Assembly: GCA_036823255.1 (NCBI GenBank)
Contig: DAISGC010000052.1
Span: 1 to 28,130 of the forward strand
From: UBA4658 sp002405485
Lineage (GTDB): Bacteria > Planctomycetota > Phycisphaerae > Phycisphaerales > UBA1924
DNA: 28,130 nt
Direction: 5' to 3'
A program made the translations under genes and the position numbers. Shown one piece after another: positions 14,136-21,998 of this stretch. The notes beneath the pieces are model-generated. The model had not been told where the DNA came from, made no database searches, and was given only the letters and a program-made list of their open reading frames with translations. Each line of letters opens with the position of its first letter. The first letter of the stretch is position 1.

Positions 14136-14542
14136 GTCCTGGCCTGGGTCTCGGCGTTCTTCTGGAGCAGTTGCTGCGTGATGCGGTCCACGATCGGGAA
14201 GTTGCCCTTGCGCACCAGACGCTCGGCAAGCTCAGCGTCCAAAAGCCCCTGGAACTGCCGCTCCCCCTGCGTCGGAGCGAACGGCGCGGCCGCCTTGCTC
14301 GTTTCGCGGAGTTGCTTCAGCAGGGGCTGCACGAAGGTCATCGACACCAGCGATTCCGCCGAGCGTCGGGCCGCCTGTTCCGGGGTCGCCGCATCGCTCG
14401 TGACCTGCCCGAGAACGCGGGCAAAGCTCGACCGATCGGTCTCCGGAGCACGGGCTGCGCCGAGCACTGCGCCCGATCCGGCCCTCAGCAGGTCGGGATC
14501 GGATGGCATGGTCATCGAGAATGGGCTGGCGGGTGTGATCAT
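14132..14542 (-). CDS. flgJ: FlgJ-type rod-binding protein (no muramidase domain)
   Basis: This 136-aa protein matches only the N-terminal rod-binding half of FlgJ. Residues about 65-130 read FVQPLLKQLRETSKAAAP, then GERQFQGLLDAELAERLVRKGNFPIVDRI, as in the FlgJ rod-capping domain. The C-terminal peptidoglycan hydrolase found in gamma-proteobacterial FlgJ is absent, which is normal outside that group; a separate hydrolase would be needed. The order flgI-flgJ-flgN-flgK is a common one. The start is uncertain: ATG 14542 is the longest, with in-frame ATGs at 14515 and 14509. It overlaps flgN by 4 nt. Confidence 0.8.
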   Translation of the reverse strand: MITPASPFSMTMPSDPDLLRAGSGAVLGAARAPETDRSSFARVLGQVTSDAATPEQAARRSAESLVSMTFVQPLLKQLRETSKAAAPFAPTQGERQFQGLLDAELAERLVRKGNFPIVDRITQQLLQKNAETQART

Positions 14543-14601
14543 GGGGGGTGCCCGGCGTGTGGACGACGATCCGACGGATGCCGCAAGTGGACGTGGGGCG
14601 G

Positions 14602-15801
14602 CTATTCGCGCACAAACCGCGCGTATAGACGACCGGCCTGATGAATCTGCGCCAAGACCTGGATCTGCTGGCGCGCGGGGACGTTGAGCTGCTTGAACGC
14701 TTCCAGCAGGTCCTGGATGCGGGCCCGGTCGCCGGAGGTGCCCGTGGTCCCGAACTCCGCCCAGTTCTGCCGGCTCACCAGCGGATCGCCCGGGGTCGGG
14801 ATCGGCGGGGGAGTCGTGGTCGTGATGACCAGCGCGTCGGAACCGACGGTCACCGAGGCGATTTCCACGTCGCCGGTCACCACGATCGAGCCCGTCCGCT
14901 CGTTCACCACCACCATCGCCGGCAGATCCACCAGCGACGGGCTGAACCGCTTGCCCATGACGCTGGCCAGGAACCCGGACATGTTCCCCCGCTCGGCCTC
15001 GGGCACGACCACCCGCACCGTGCTCTCGTCGATCGCCGTGGCAATCTGCATCGGTGCTGTCGAGTCCAGATCGATGTTGGCGACCAGATCGTTCACCTCC
15101 GCGGCGAGCGTCCGGGCCATCTGGTACGACCGGAAGTGCGGCCGAAGTATCAGGTCGAATGTCGATCCCACCCGCGGGGGCCGAATGTCACGAATGAGCG
15201 TCGCCCCGCCTCGGATCCGGGCCGTCGTGGGCACATCCGTCGCTTCCAGCACCAGCGGGCCGGCGGCCATCGCCAGCACCGGAGCCCCCGGCGTCGGACC
15301 CATGAGCGGGCTGATGATGAGCGTCCCGCCCACCAGCGATGTCGCCGAGTGCGAGACCTGCACGAACACGTCGAACTGGTCGCCCTCTCGCCCACCGCCT
15401 TCGGGGATGGTGACAGACAGGGTCACGATCGCGGCGGACTTCGACTTGCCGAGCTCCGCCAGATCGCGGATCTCATTCCCGTTGTTCTTGTACACCTCGG
15501 CGAGCGGACGCGCGAGGACAAGCTCCTTCCCGTCATCGCCGGTGCCCCGAAGACCGGTCACGATCCCGATGCCCCGAAGCGTGTTGGGCATCTGCCCCTG
15601 CAGCCGGACAAACTCCTGGATGCTCACCACCGGGTTCTCACGCCGCGGACGCATGAGCGTGCCCGCGACCGGGAGAGCACCGGCGGCTATGCCGGCCTGC
15701 GCGTCGGCCGGAGCCGGACCGCGCGAAACCTGCGCGACAACCGCGGCGGGGTGCATCAGCAGCGCAAGAAGAATGATCGATCGGAAGCAGACGCGGCGCA
15801 T
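14602..15801 (-). CDS. flgI: Flagellar P-ring protein FlgI
   Basis: It forms the periplasmic P ring around the rod. It has 399 aa with a signal peptide (MRRVCFRSIILLALLMHPAAVVAQ). Family signatures include NTLRGIGIVTGLRGTGDDGK, NGNEIRDL, AAIVTLSVTIPE....GDQFDVFVQV, and SLVGGTLIISPLMGP. The C-terminal part has VVVNERTGSIVVTGDVEIASV and a final helix LNVPARQQIQVLAQIHQAGRL, equivalent to the usual FlgI ending. It is slightly longer than the usual about 370. ATG 15801 is chosen because it starts the signal peptide; the frame stays open to 15903 but that stretch lacks conserved sequence. Confidence 0.95.
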   Translation of the reverse strand: MRRVCFRSIILLALLMHPAAVVAQVSRGPAPADAQAGIAAGALPVAGTLMRPRRENPVVSIQEFVRLQGQMPNTLRGIGIVTGLRGTGDDGKELVLARPLAEVYKNNGNEIRDLAELGKSKSAAIVTLSVTIPEGGGREGDQFDVFVQVSHSATSLVGGTLIISPLMGPTPGAPVLAMAAGPLVLEATDVPTTARIRGGATLIRDIRPPRVGSTFDLILRPHFRSYQMARTLAAEVNDLVANIDLDSTAPMQIATAIDESTVRVVVPEAERGNMSGFLASVMGKRFSPSLVDLPAMVVVNERTGSIVVTGDVEIASVTVGSDALVITTTTPPPIPTPGDPLVSRQNWAEFGTTGTSGDRARIQDLLEAFKQLNVPARQQIQVLAQIHQAGRLYARFVRE

Positions 15802-16060
15802 GCCGGGTTCGATCGCAAGACCGATGCCAGCCCCTGCCAACCCCCGTGCCGTGCAAAGCCCGTTGCACGTCTCACTCTGGCCGGTCGATCCTTGCAAGCC
15901 CATGCCGAAGCGGGTGACTCAGCAACCTGGGAGTCGCCCGCGACTCCAGGAGCCGGAGTCGTCGTGTCTCCGGGGATGATGTTCGCCGTGCCCGCCTTTG
16001 GGATTGGCGCCTGGCTCTGCTGGCGCGCCGTGAAGCGCAGGTGAGGGCGGCCGGGTGCTC
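15802..16060 (-). other. Gap between flgH and flgI with one stem-loop
   Basis: The gap is 259 bp, unusually long for this otherwise tight gene run. No credible gene is seen. A stem-loop at 15926-15950 (CCTG, one bulged G, GAGTCG; loop CCCG; CGACTC, CAGG) has 10 pairs. No T-tract follows on the - strand. It may be a processing or leader element for flgI. Confidence 0.4.
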
Positions 16061-16915
16061 TCAGAAGTTGAACACCGCTTCCAGAACCCGTGGGATCAGG
16101 CCCTTCTCCGAGCTGTCCTTCACGCTCCCGGAGTTCTCGATCTTGATCGTGAGCCCGGCAAGCTGGCTGGATTGAACGGTGTTGTTCCGGGTGATGTCCT
16201 CGCCGCGGCATGTGCCCGAGAGCACCATCGTGGAGGTTTCCTTGTTGGATTGGATGCTCTCCCGGGCCTCCAGCACGAGGTTTCCGTTGGGCTTCACGTC
16301 GATGATCGTCGCCGTGATCCGCGCCGTCACCTGGTCCTTGCGGTCGTACTTGCCCTCACCCTTGAAGTTGTTCCGGCTCGTGATCCCAAGCTGCGGGGTG
16401 GGCGAACCGATGCCCTCGCGCAGCTCGAGATCCGTGATCAGCGCGGCGAGAGAAGGAAACTTCTTCAACTCCGCCGACAGCGAGTAGTCCTTCTTCAGAT
16501 CCGACTTCTGATCAAACTTCTGCACGCTGCTCTCGTTCACGATCACCTCGATGAGGTCGTGCTTCTGGAACTTCCGGGGCAGCGGAGGAGTCACCGCAAA
16601 CAAGCTCAGACCGGCCAGCGGCTCCGTCGCCGGACTGGTCGCGCCAACGTCCACGGGCAGCGCGGCGGTCGGAGCCGGGTTCTCTTCGCCCGACGGCTGC
16701 GTCTGCGGCGGCAAATCCCCCGGAGCCGGGGGGGGTGGGGGCGTCTGTGCGGATTGCGGCGTCGCCGTCGTCTTCTGCCGCGTGACCGCCGGGTCGGTGT
16801 ACAGGTTCTGCGCACCCGCCGATGCGCTCAATGCGCACCAGATCAACCCGAGCATCGTGGCTCCGGCGAGTCGGGTCAGCGGATGCAGGCGGTCAGGGGT
16901 GATGCGGGTGGTCAT
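16061..16915 (-). CDS. flgH: Flagellar L-ring protein FlgH, atypical non-lipoprotein
   Basis: It forms the outer-membrane L ring. It has 284 aa. Family features: LSLFAVTPPLPRKFQKHDLIEVIVNESS, KYDRKDQVTARITATIIDVKPNGNLVLEAR, then LSGTCRGEDITRNNTVQSSQLAGL. FlgH is usually a lipoprotein. Here the N-terminus (TMLGLIWCALSASAGAQ) has a Cys but no lipobox (LIWC), and looks like a signal-peptidase-I site after AGA. A Pro-rich linker (about residues 55-85) precedes the conserved core. The start at 16915 overlaps the flgA end by 23 nt. Confidence 0.92.
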   Translation of the reverse strand: MTTRITPDRLHPLTRLAGATMLGLIWCALSASAGAQNLYTDPAVTRQKTTATPQSAQTPPPPPAPGDLPPQTQPSGEENPAPTAALPVDVGATSPATEPLAGLSLFAVTPPLPRKFQKHDLIEVIVNESSVQKFDQKSDLKKDYSLSAELKKFPSLAALITDLELREGIGSPTPQLGITSRNNFKGEGKYDRKDQVTARITATIIDVKPNGNLVLEARESIQSNKETSTMVLSGTCRGEDITRNNTVQSSQLAGLTIKIENSGSVKDSSEKGLIPRVLEAVFNF

Positions 16916-18077
16916 GCTGGGCCTCGATGTGGGAAGCACTGTGGGACTGATCGACAGTCTCGGCGGCAGGAGCCGGGGACGCATCGCCCGCGACGACCAT
17001 CACCGCCCGTCCGCGTCCGGACATCCGCGCGGTGAACGCGTCCTTGGAGCCGTCCAGTCGGAGCTGCACAAGCTCGCCGTCGCGGGCCTGATTGAGGGCC
17101 CGGGCCTTGGCCTTGACGGTGATGCCCCCCGAGAGCACGTGCACGTACACGATGTCGCCGCGCTTGCAGGCGATCGGCGCGGCGACATCACCGGCGACGA
17201 GAACGGCCCCCGCGGTGAGCCGGGTCTGGGCGATGCCCCCGACAACCTCGTCCATGCCCAGGGGCGACTTGGCGCTCGGGCTCAGCCACTGCCTGGAGAT
17301 CTGGACCATGTCCGGCGTGATCGCCTGGCTGCGGGCGATGGGCTGCCGCGCGATGACCACGTCGCGATGGGCCTGGGCTTGGATGACGATGCTCGCGCTA
17401 TGGGCGACCCGGTCGCCGTCGTACACCAGCACGCCAACCGGAACACGCCCCGCCGTCGCGCCCCCGCCGGGCTGCACGTCGACCCGCCGAACCGGATTGC
17501 CCTCTGGTGTCCGCAGTGGGAGATCCAAAAGGGCGTCGTCGGCAGGGTCGAAGGCCAGGCGCAAATCCTGCGGCGCAACGTCGTACAGATCGAGCAGTCG
17601 CGTGACGACCGCGGCACGCACGGTCCCCGTGCTCAGAATCGCGTCGATCGGTTGGGGCGTCGGGATGCCCCGCGGCTCGATCGCAGACCGACCCGACCGG
17701 CTCGCGGCCTGCGCGTCGCTCGGCAGCGCACGCCGCACCACGCAGACTGACCCGGACAGCGTCACACGCCCCCAGTTCACCCTTGGCGACAGGGCGTCGA
17801 GGGCCTCGCGGACCTCCTCGAGCCGGATGGTCGACTCCGAGGCCTTCCCGTGCATGGCTGATCCGAGTTCCACGCGTCCCAGCCGCTCGGCGTCGGGTCC
17901 GGCAAGGTCGGCGATGTCGGCGAGTGTGAGCGGTTCGGACCTTCCGGATTCCGGAGACCCGATCGTGGCCATCGGCCGAAGCGTGATGGTCGTCTGGCCC
18001 GCGGCCGATCCGCACAGCAGGCCGACGAACGCCGCCACCGCCAACGCGATCCAAAGACGTGCTGCAAGCGTGTGCAT
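16893..18077 (-). CDS. flgA: Flagellar basal-body P-ring formation chaperone FlgA
   Basis: A periplasmic chaperone assisting FlgI assembly into the P ring. It has 394 aa with a signal peptide (LWIALAVAAFVGLLCGSAAG). The C-terminal SAF-type core is typical of FlgA: VVIARQPIARSQAITPDMVQISRQWL, then GGIAQTRLTAGAVLVAGDV, then VKRGD-like CKRGDIVYVHVLSGGITVKAKARAL. The N-terminal half is longer and more variable than in E. coli FlgA (about 220 aa). The last residues (AQHDHPHHP) are His-rich and come from the part overlapping flgH. It follows flgG by 17 bp. Confidence 0.88.
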   Translation of the reverse strand: MHTLAARLWIALAVAAFVGLLCGSAAGQTTITLRPMATIGSPESGRSEPLTLADIADLAGPDAERLGRVELGSAMHGKASESTIRLEEVREALDALSPRVNWGRVTLSGSVCVVRRALPSDAQAASRSGRSAIEPRGIPTPQPIDAILSTGTVRAAVVTRLLDLYDVAPQDLRLAFDPADDALLDLPLRTPEGNPVRRVDVQPGGGATAGRVPVGVLVYDGDRVAHSASIVIQAQAHRDVVIARQPIARSQAITPDMVQISRQWLSPSAKSPLGMDEVVGGIAQTRLTAGAVLVAGDVAAPIACKRGDIVYVHVLSGGITVKAKARALNQARDGELVQLRLDGSKDAFTARMSGRGRAVMVVAGDASPAPAAETVDQSHSASHIEAQHDHPHHP

Positions 18078-18094
18078 CGTGGAGCGTCCCGGGT

Positions 18095-18901
18095 TTAGCG
18101 GCGGAGCTGAGCGACGGTCTGCAGCGCCTGGTCGGCGGCACGAATGGTGTTCGAGTTCATCTCAAAGGCCCGCTGCACGCGGATGAGATTCACCAGCTCC
18201 GTCGTCGGATCCACGTTCGAGCCCTCGTAATACCCCTGCGCCAGCGTCCCGAAGGAGTTCTCCCCAGGGTTGCCGTCGATCGGCGGGCCACTGGCCTCGC
18301 TCTCGGCAAACACGTTCTCGCCGATGGCCTTGAGCCCGGTGGGATTCACGAAGTTCGTGAGCTGAATCTGCCCGACAAGCTCGGCCTCGGTCTGGGCCGG
18401 CCGAGTCACAAAGACCTGACCGCTGGCGTCGATCGAGATGTCGATCACATCGCCGGTGATGTTGATCGGCGGATCCAGCCGCCGACCCTGATCGGTGGCG
18501 AGCACCAGATCACCGTCGGAGTTGAGCGCAAACTGCCCGGCTCGCGTGTATGCAAAGCCCCCAGGGCCGACGGAATCCTGCACCGCCACGCGGAAGAACC
18601 CGTTGCCGTTGATCATGACATCCAGGGTGTTGCCCTTGATGGGCGACCCCTGGGAAAAGTCGAACTGCGTTCCGGAGACCTTGGTCCCGAGGCCGACGAA
18701 CAGCCCGGTCGGCCGCTGGTCATTGTTCGCGTTGCGGATGCCCGGCTGGGCCCGCTCGATGTACAAAAGATCCTGGAAGTTCGCCCGCGAGCCCTTGAAG
18801 CCGGCGGTGTTGACGTTGGCCAGGTTGTTGGCCGTCACGTCCATCGATGTGTTCAGCGCGGAAAGTGCGCTCGCGGCGGATTGCAGAGAGATGATCGCCA
18901 T
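18095..18901 (-). CDS. flgG: Flagellar distal rod protein FlgG
   Basis: Main subunit of the distal rod, 268 aa, the typical length. The N-terminal rod signature is LQSAASALSALNTSMDVTANNLANVNTAGFK. The distal-rod segment (ANFQDLLY) and the core ....GNTLDVMINGNGFFRV....AYTRAGQFALNSDGDLV are present, followed by YYEGSNVDPTTELVNLIRVQRAFEMNSNTI at the C-terminus. The SD GGAGAAG lies 5 nt upstream of ATG 18901. It is flanked by flgF and flgA in the usual order. Confidence 0.96.
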   Translation of the reverse strand: MAIISLQSAASALSALNTSMDVTANNLANVNTAGFKGSRANFQDLLYIERAQPGIRNANNDQRPTGLFVGLGTKVSGTQFDFSQGSPIKGNTLDVMINGNGFFRVAVQDSVGPGGFAYTRAGQFALNSDGDLVLATDQGRRLDPPINITGDVIDISIDASGQVFVTRPAQTEAELVGQIQLTNFVNPTGLKAIGENVFAESEASGPPIDGNPGENSFGTLAQGYYEGSNVDPTTELVNLIRVQRAFEMNSNTIRAADQALQTVAQLRR

Positions 18902-18950
18902 GGTGCTTCTCCGGAACGCAACGCCCGTGCCAGAAACCCGGTCACTCCGG

Positions 18951-19733
18951 TTATGCGCTCACCCGCCCAAGCGTCGAGATCGCCCGGTTCATCATCTCGT
19001 CGGCGATCTGCATGATCCGCACGCTCGTCCCGACCTGATTCGCCGCCGTTTGCACGCTCATCATCGCCCGGATCGGATCAACACCCGACTCTTCGATCGT
19101 GTACTGCACGATTGAGCCCGTGGGGGCGGTCTTGGACGCGATCGCCGCGGGGGGCGCGGCGAACAGGTTCTCCCCGGCCTTCCGCAGCGTCGATCGGTCG
19201 GGGACATCGATAAACCCGAGCTTCGCGACCGGCGCGTTGCCCTGCCGGATCGTCCCGTCGGCGTCGATGTCCACGCCAAGCTCACGCCGCAGCAGGATCG
19301 GACGCCCGGTGTCATCCAGGATCGGGTGCCCGGTGGCGGCGCTCACAAGTCGCCCGCGGGCGTCGAGGGTCATGCGTCCGTCACGCGTCAGCCGGATGTG
19401 ATCCCCCGAGGCCGACGCCGAGACGCTGACCGTCAGGAACCCCTCCCCCTGGATCGCGATGTCGAACGGGTTCTTGGTCTGGGTCAGGTTGCCCTGACGA
19501 AAGCTCGTCCGGTTTGGGGACAGCAGCACCCCCGCCCCGAGCCGCTCCAGCAGCTCGTTCGACGGCAGCGTGTGCAACTGGTCTTCCTGTCGAGCCGCTT
19601 GGCGGGGGATCGTGAACACGTCGTCGGGTTTGAAGCCGACCGTCTGGATATTCGCGAGGTTGTTCGACGCCACGTCCTGGCGGAACATCGCGCTGATCAC
19701 CCCGGCGGAACCGATCTGATACGCGTAGTTCAT
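18951..19733 (-). CDS. flgF: Flagellar proximal rod protein FlgF
   Basis: A rod subunit of 260 aa. The rod signature reads SAGVISAMFRQDVASNNLANIQTVGFK, with the core NPFDIAIQGEGFLTV and LTRDGRMTLDARGRLVSAATGHPIL. The C-terminus is EESGVDPIRAMMSVQTAANQVGTSVRIMQIADEMMNRAI. It is less FlgG-like than its neighbour and precedes it as flgF usually does. Its ATG overlaps the stop of the upstream 102-aa gene (ATGA), suggesting translational coupling. Confidence 0.9.
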   Translation of the reverse strand: MNYAYQIGSAGVISAMFRQDVASNNLANIQTVGFKPDDVFTIPRQAARQEDQLHTLPSNELLERLGAGVLLSPNRTSFRQGNLTQTKNPFDIAIQGEGFLTVSVSASASGDHIRLTRDGRMTLDARGRLVSAATGHPILDDTGRPILLRRELGVDIDADGTIRQGNAPVAKLGFIDVPDRSTLRKAGENLFAAPPAAIASKTAPTGSIVQYTIEESGVDPIRAMMSVQTAANQVGTSVRIMQIADEMMNRAISTLGRVSA

Positions 19734-20038
19734 GGCCGCGACCCTCCGCTGCCCTGACCACGGGCCGGGTCTTGGGCCGGAATCAGGCCCGCCGCCTGCG
19801 TGCGCAGCAACTGCGCCGCATCGGCTCCACCTGCGCCCGACGATGTGCCGATCGTGCGCGGCGAGTGGGCGACCTGGGCCATGTGCACGGCGGCGGCGGC
19901 CCGCGCCAGAGCCATCAGCCGAAGCCCAAGGGCCTGATCCCTGGGCAGATCACGCGTCAGTTCATGTGCGGAAGCGGGCAGGGCAGCTTGGAGTTCGGCA
20001 AGGTGCATCGCCAGAGCCATGCACAAAGGGCGTGCCAC
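19730..20038 (-). CDS. Small unknown protein in the flagellar operon
   Basis: I do not recognise this 102-aa protein. It is Ala/Leu-rich and mostly helical to about residue 60 (MHLAELQAALPASAHELTRDLPRDQALGL, shown here only in outline), then Gly/Ala/Gln-rich. There is no signal peptide and no Cys. Evidence that it is real is its ATGA overlap with flgF and 23-bp spacing from the OmpA-like gene. In-frame ATGs at 20020 and 20008 are alternative starts. The context suggests a flagellar or export-related role; that is inference. Confidence 0.5.
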   Translation of the reverse strand: MARPLCMALAMHLAELQAALPASAHELTRDLPRDQALGLRLMALARAAAAVHMAQVAHSPRTIGTSSGAGGADAAQLLRTQAAGLIPAQDPARGQGSGGSRP

Positions 20039-20061
20039 GCTGCCAGGCCCGCGCCGATCGA

Positions 20062-20880
20062 TCAGTCCGCCACAAAGATCTCCACGCGCCGATCGGCCGC
20101 CCGCCCGTCCACCTCGTCGTCCCGCCGACCGGTCGCGCTCAGGATCGTCCAGGACCCACCAGACGGCGAGCGGAGAAACTCAGCCAGCTTCTGGGCCCGC
20201 ACCTCGCTCAGGTCCGACGTTCCCGGGCGACGCCGACTCGTATCTCTGAGCGGGAGTTTCTGGTTGAACACCTCGACCCGAAGGCCCTTGTCCCGAGGCA
20301 GACCGGACATCGCCCGAGCGAGCGACGCGGACGCCGAGGGGGTCATCACCCATGTCCCCGCTTCGAAGATGTCCGTGCCCGCAATCTCCACCCGGCGTGT
20401 CGCGATTCCCGCCGACGAGGCCGAAACTGGCTCCGGAACCAGCCCCGCCGCGACCGCGGTCGATGACAGCACGGGATTGGGTGATGCAGAAGCCGCTGCT
20501 GGAGCCGCTGTGGGGGCCGGTTGTGAAGACGATGTGACGGGTGCGGTGGGAGAGGAAGTGGGGGGGGTGATGGTGGATGGGGCAGGCGATGGTCTGGACG
20601 GCGCCGCGGCATCGGTCGCCGGGCCCTCCGAAACCGCGACGCGCGTGTCGAGGGCCGACGCTGGCACAAGCGGGCGGATCGGCCGAAGCGTCGAGCCGAA
20701 GTCGGGTGATGTTTCGGCGAGCAGCTCGGCGGTTGTCGGAGCGCGCGACGTCGGCGCCTCGCATCCCACGAGCCCCGCCAGCATCACGCACGCACCCAGA
20801 GCCGCTTGCGGGATCGGGCCCGGGCTGGTTCTCAGTTTGCCCGTGAGCACGCCCCGGCTCCCTTGCCGCACGGGCAGCAT
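20062..20880 (-). CDS. OmpA-like lipoprotein
   Basis: A 272-aa protein with a lipoprotein signal (hydrophobic ALGACVMLAG, lipobox LVGC, Cys40). A long Pro/Ser/Thr-rich linker (about 50-150) leads to a C-terminal domain resembling OmpA/MotB peptidoglycan-binding folds: LSEVRAQKLAEFL, an LSxxRA-like helix, then ILSATGRRDDEVDG and a final DRRVEIFVAD. The peptidoglycan-binding consensus is only partly kept, so binding is uncertain. A place in the flagellar gene run suggests anchoring of the basal body or motor to the wall, by inference. The first ATG (20880) overlaps the preceding gene by 49 nt; GTG 20850 would shorten the long n-region. Confidence 0.65.
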   Translation of the reverse strand: MLPVRQGSRGVLTGKLRTSPGPIPQAALGACVMLAGLVGCEAPTSRAPTTAELLAETSPDFGSTLRPIRPLVPASALDTRVAVSEGPATDAAAPSRPSPAPSTITPPTSSPTAPVTSSSQPAPTAAPAAASASPNPVLSSTAVAAGLVPEPVSASSAGIATRRVEIAGTDIFEAGTWVMTPSASASLARAMSGLPRDKGLRVEVFNQKLPLRDTSRRRPGTSDLSEVRAQKLAEFLRSPSGGSWTILSATGRRDDEVDGRAADRRVEIFVAD

Positions 20881-21071
20881 CCGCCGGACCCCGTCAGACT
20901 CACCCCGCGACCCGACGGCTCGCCGCCTTGAGCGGCGAAGGTCGAGTGTACGCGGACAAACGTCCGGCCTTTCCCGGCGGGGTCTTCCACCGGCGCATCG
21001 GCCTGGGCCATGGGGCGAAGCAGCTCAATCCGTTCCCCATCCTGTTCGCAGACATATTCGTACAGCGGCAT
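20832..21071 (-). CDS. FmdB-like putative zinc-ribbon regulatory protein, divergent
   Basis: A 79-aa protein starting MPLYEYVCEQDGERIELLRPM, as FmdB-family zinc ribbons do (MPxYEYxCxxC). The second Cys of the first knuckle is replaced (CEQDGE). The C-terminal end has a CCPCGKGAGAC cluster. So zinc binding as in normal FmdB is doubtful. It is the first gene of the - strand run and overlaps the next. No SD precedes ATG 21071; a TATCAT (21077-21082) just before it could be the -10 of a nearly leaderless transcript. Its role is unknown. Confidence 0.65.
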   Translation of the reverse strand: MPLYEYVCEQDGERIELLRPMAQADAPVEDPAGKGRTFVRVHSTFAAQGGEPSGRGVSLTGSGGCCPCGKGAGACSRAN

Positions 21072-21076
21072 TTCAG

Positions 21077-21082
21077 ATGATA
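21077..21082 (-). promoter_or_regulatory. Possible -10 element for a near-leaderless transcript
   Basis: TATCAT on the - strand matches five of six -10 positions. It ends 5 nt before ATG 21071, so transcription would begin about at the start codon. No clear -35 is present. Weak. Confidence 0.25.
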
Positions 21083-21123
21083 TGCGTCGCGTCGGACGAG
21101 CTTCGGCCTCTGGACCATCCGCC

Positions 21124-21143
21124 CAACGCCTTCCGGGGCGTTG
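21124..21143. repeat. Stem-loop in the divergent FmdB/SDR intergenic region
   Basis: CAACGCC and GGCGTTG form a 7-bp stem around a 6-nt loop. On the - strand the loop reads CCGGAA. It could be an operator for either divergent gene or a leader hairpin. No T-tract follows. Confidence 0.3.
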
Positions 21144-21242
21144 TGCGCTCCGGCGATCGGAAAGTTCCGGATACGCTGTGACTTCGGGCGTCCACGGGCA
21201 TCACACCCCGTTTGAGTTCGCACGCAGGAGCTGGAGCGCATC

Positions 21243-21959
21243 ATGAGCGACATGCAGGGTCGAGTGGTCGTGGTGACGGGGGGCACGGGCGCGCTCGGGT
21301 CGGCGGTGGTCGGGCACTTGGTCGCACGCGGCGCGTCCTGCGTCGTCCCCTGCCTGAAGCTCGACGAACTGAAACGCTTCCCCTTCAAGGGCTATGAGCA
21401 GGTGCGCATCGTCTCGGGATCCGATCTTGCCGACGAGGCCAGCGTCCGAAGGGTCTATGAGGAGGCCTCCTCCATCGCGCCGTTGTTTGCGAGCGTGCAC
21501 ATCGCCGGCGGCTTTGCCTATGCGCCGATCGCCTCGATGACCCATGCCGACTACGCCGCCATGCTCCGAACCAATGTCGATACCTGCTTCCTGTGCTGCA
21601 GGGAAGCCGTGATCGCGATGCGGGCGAGTCCCGGTTCCGGCGGCCGCATTGTGAATGTCGCCGCTCGCGTCGCCGTCGAGCCCCGCACGGGCGCGAACAT
21701 GACGGCCTATACCGCCGCCAAGTGCGCCGTCGCCGGATTGACCCAGGCCCTCGCCGAAGAGGTCGCCGCAGAGGGCATCCTCGTCAACGCCGTCCTGCCC
21801 TCCATCATGGATACGCCGGCCAACCGTGCGAGCATGCCCTCGGCGGACTTCTCCAAGTGGGCCAAGGTCGAGGACGTGGCGGGGACCATCGCGTTCCTGG
21901 CATCGCCCGGCAACACGTGCACGCGAGGCGGGCTGGTGCCGGTCTACGGTGCGGCATGA
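21243..21959 (+). CDS. Short-chain dehydrogenase/reductase (SDR) family protein
   Basis: A 238-aa Rossmann-fold NAD(P)-dependent oxidoreductase of unknown substrate. The cofactor-binding TGGTGALG is at residues about 13-20. The catalytic Tyr156 and Lys160 are in YTAAK. The usual Ser about 13 residues before the Tyr is not visible: the segment reads VNVAARVAVEPRTG. Some SDR subgroups lack this Ser, so activity may be altered rather than lost. The C-terminal LVNAVLPSIMDTPAN and AGTIAFLASP are typical. The SD GGAG (21233-21236) is 6 nt before ATG 21243. It is divergent from the flagellar block and followed by the sigma-factor gene. Confidence 0.85.
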   Translation: MSDMQGRVVVVTGGTGALGSAVVGHLVARGASCVVPCLKLDELKRFPFKGYEQVRIVSGSDLADEASVRRVYEEASSIAPLFASVHIAGGFAYAPIASMTHADYAAMLRTNVDTCFLCCREAVIAMRASPGSGGRIVNVAARVAVEPRTGANMTAYTAAKCAVAGLTQALAEEVAAEGILVNAVLPSIMDTPANRASMPSADFSKWAKVEDVAGTIAFLASPGNTCTRGGLVPVYGAA

Positions 21960-21998
21960 GTCGCCGCTGAGCGGTATCCTTGCTGCTCACGCTCGACC

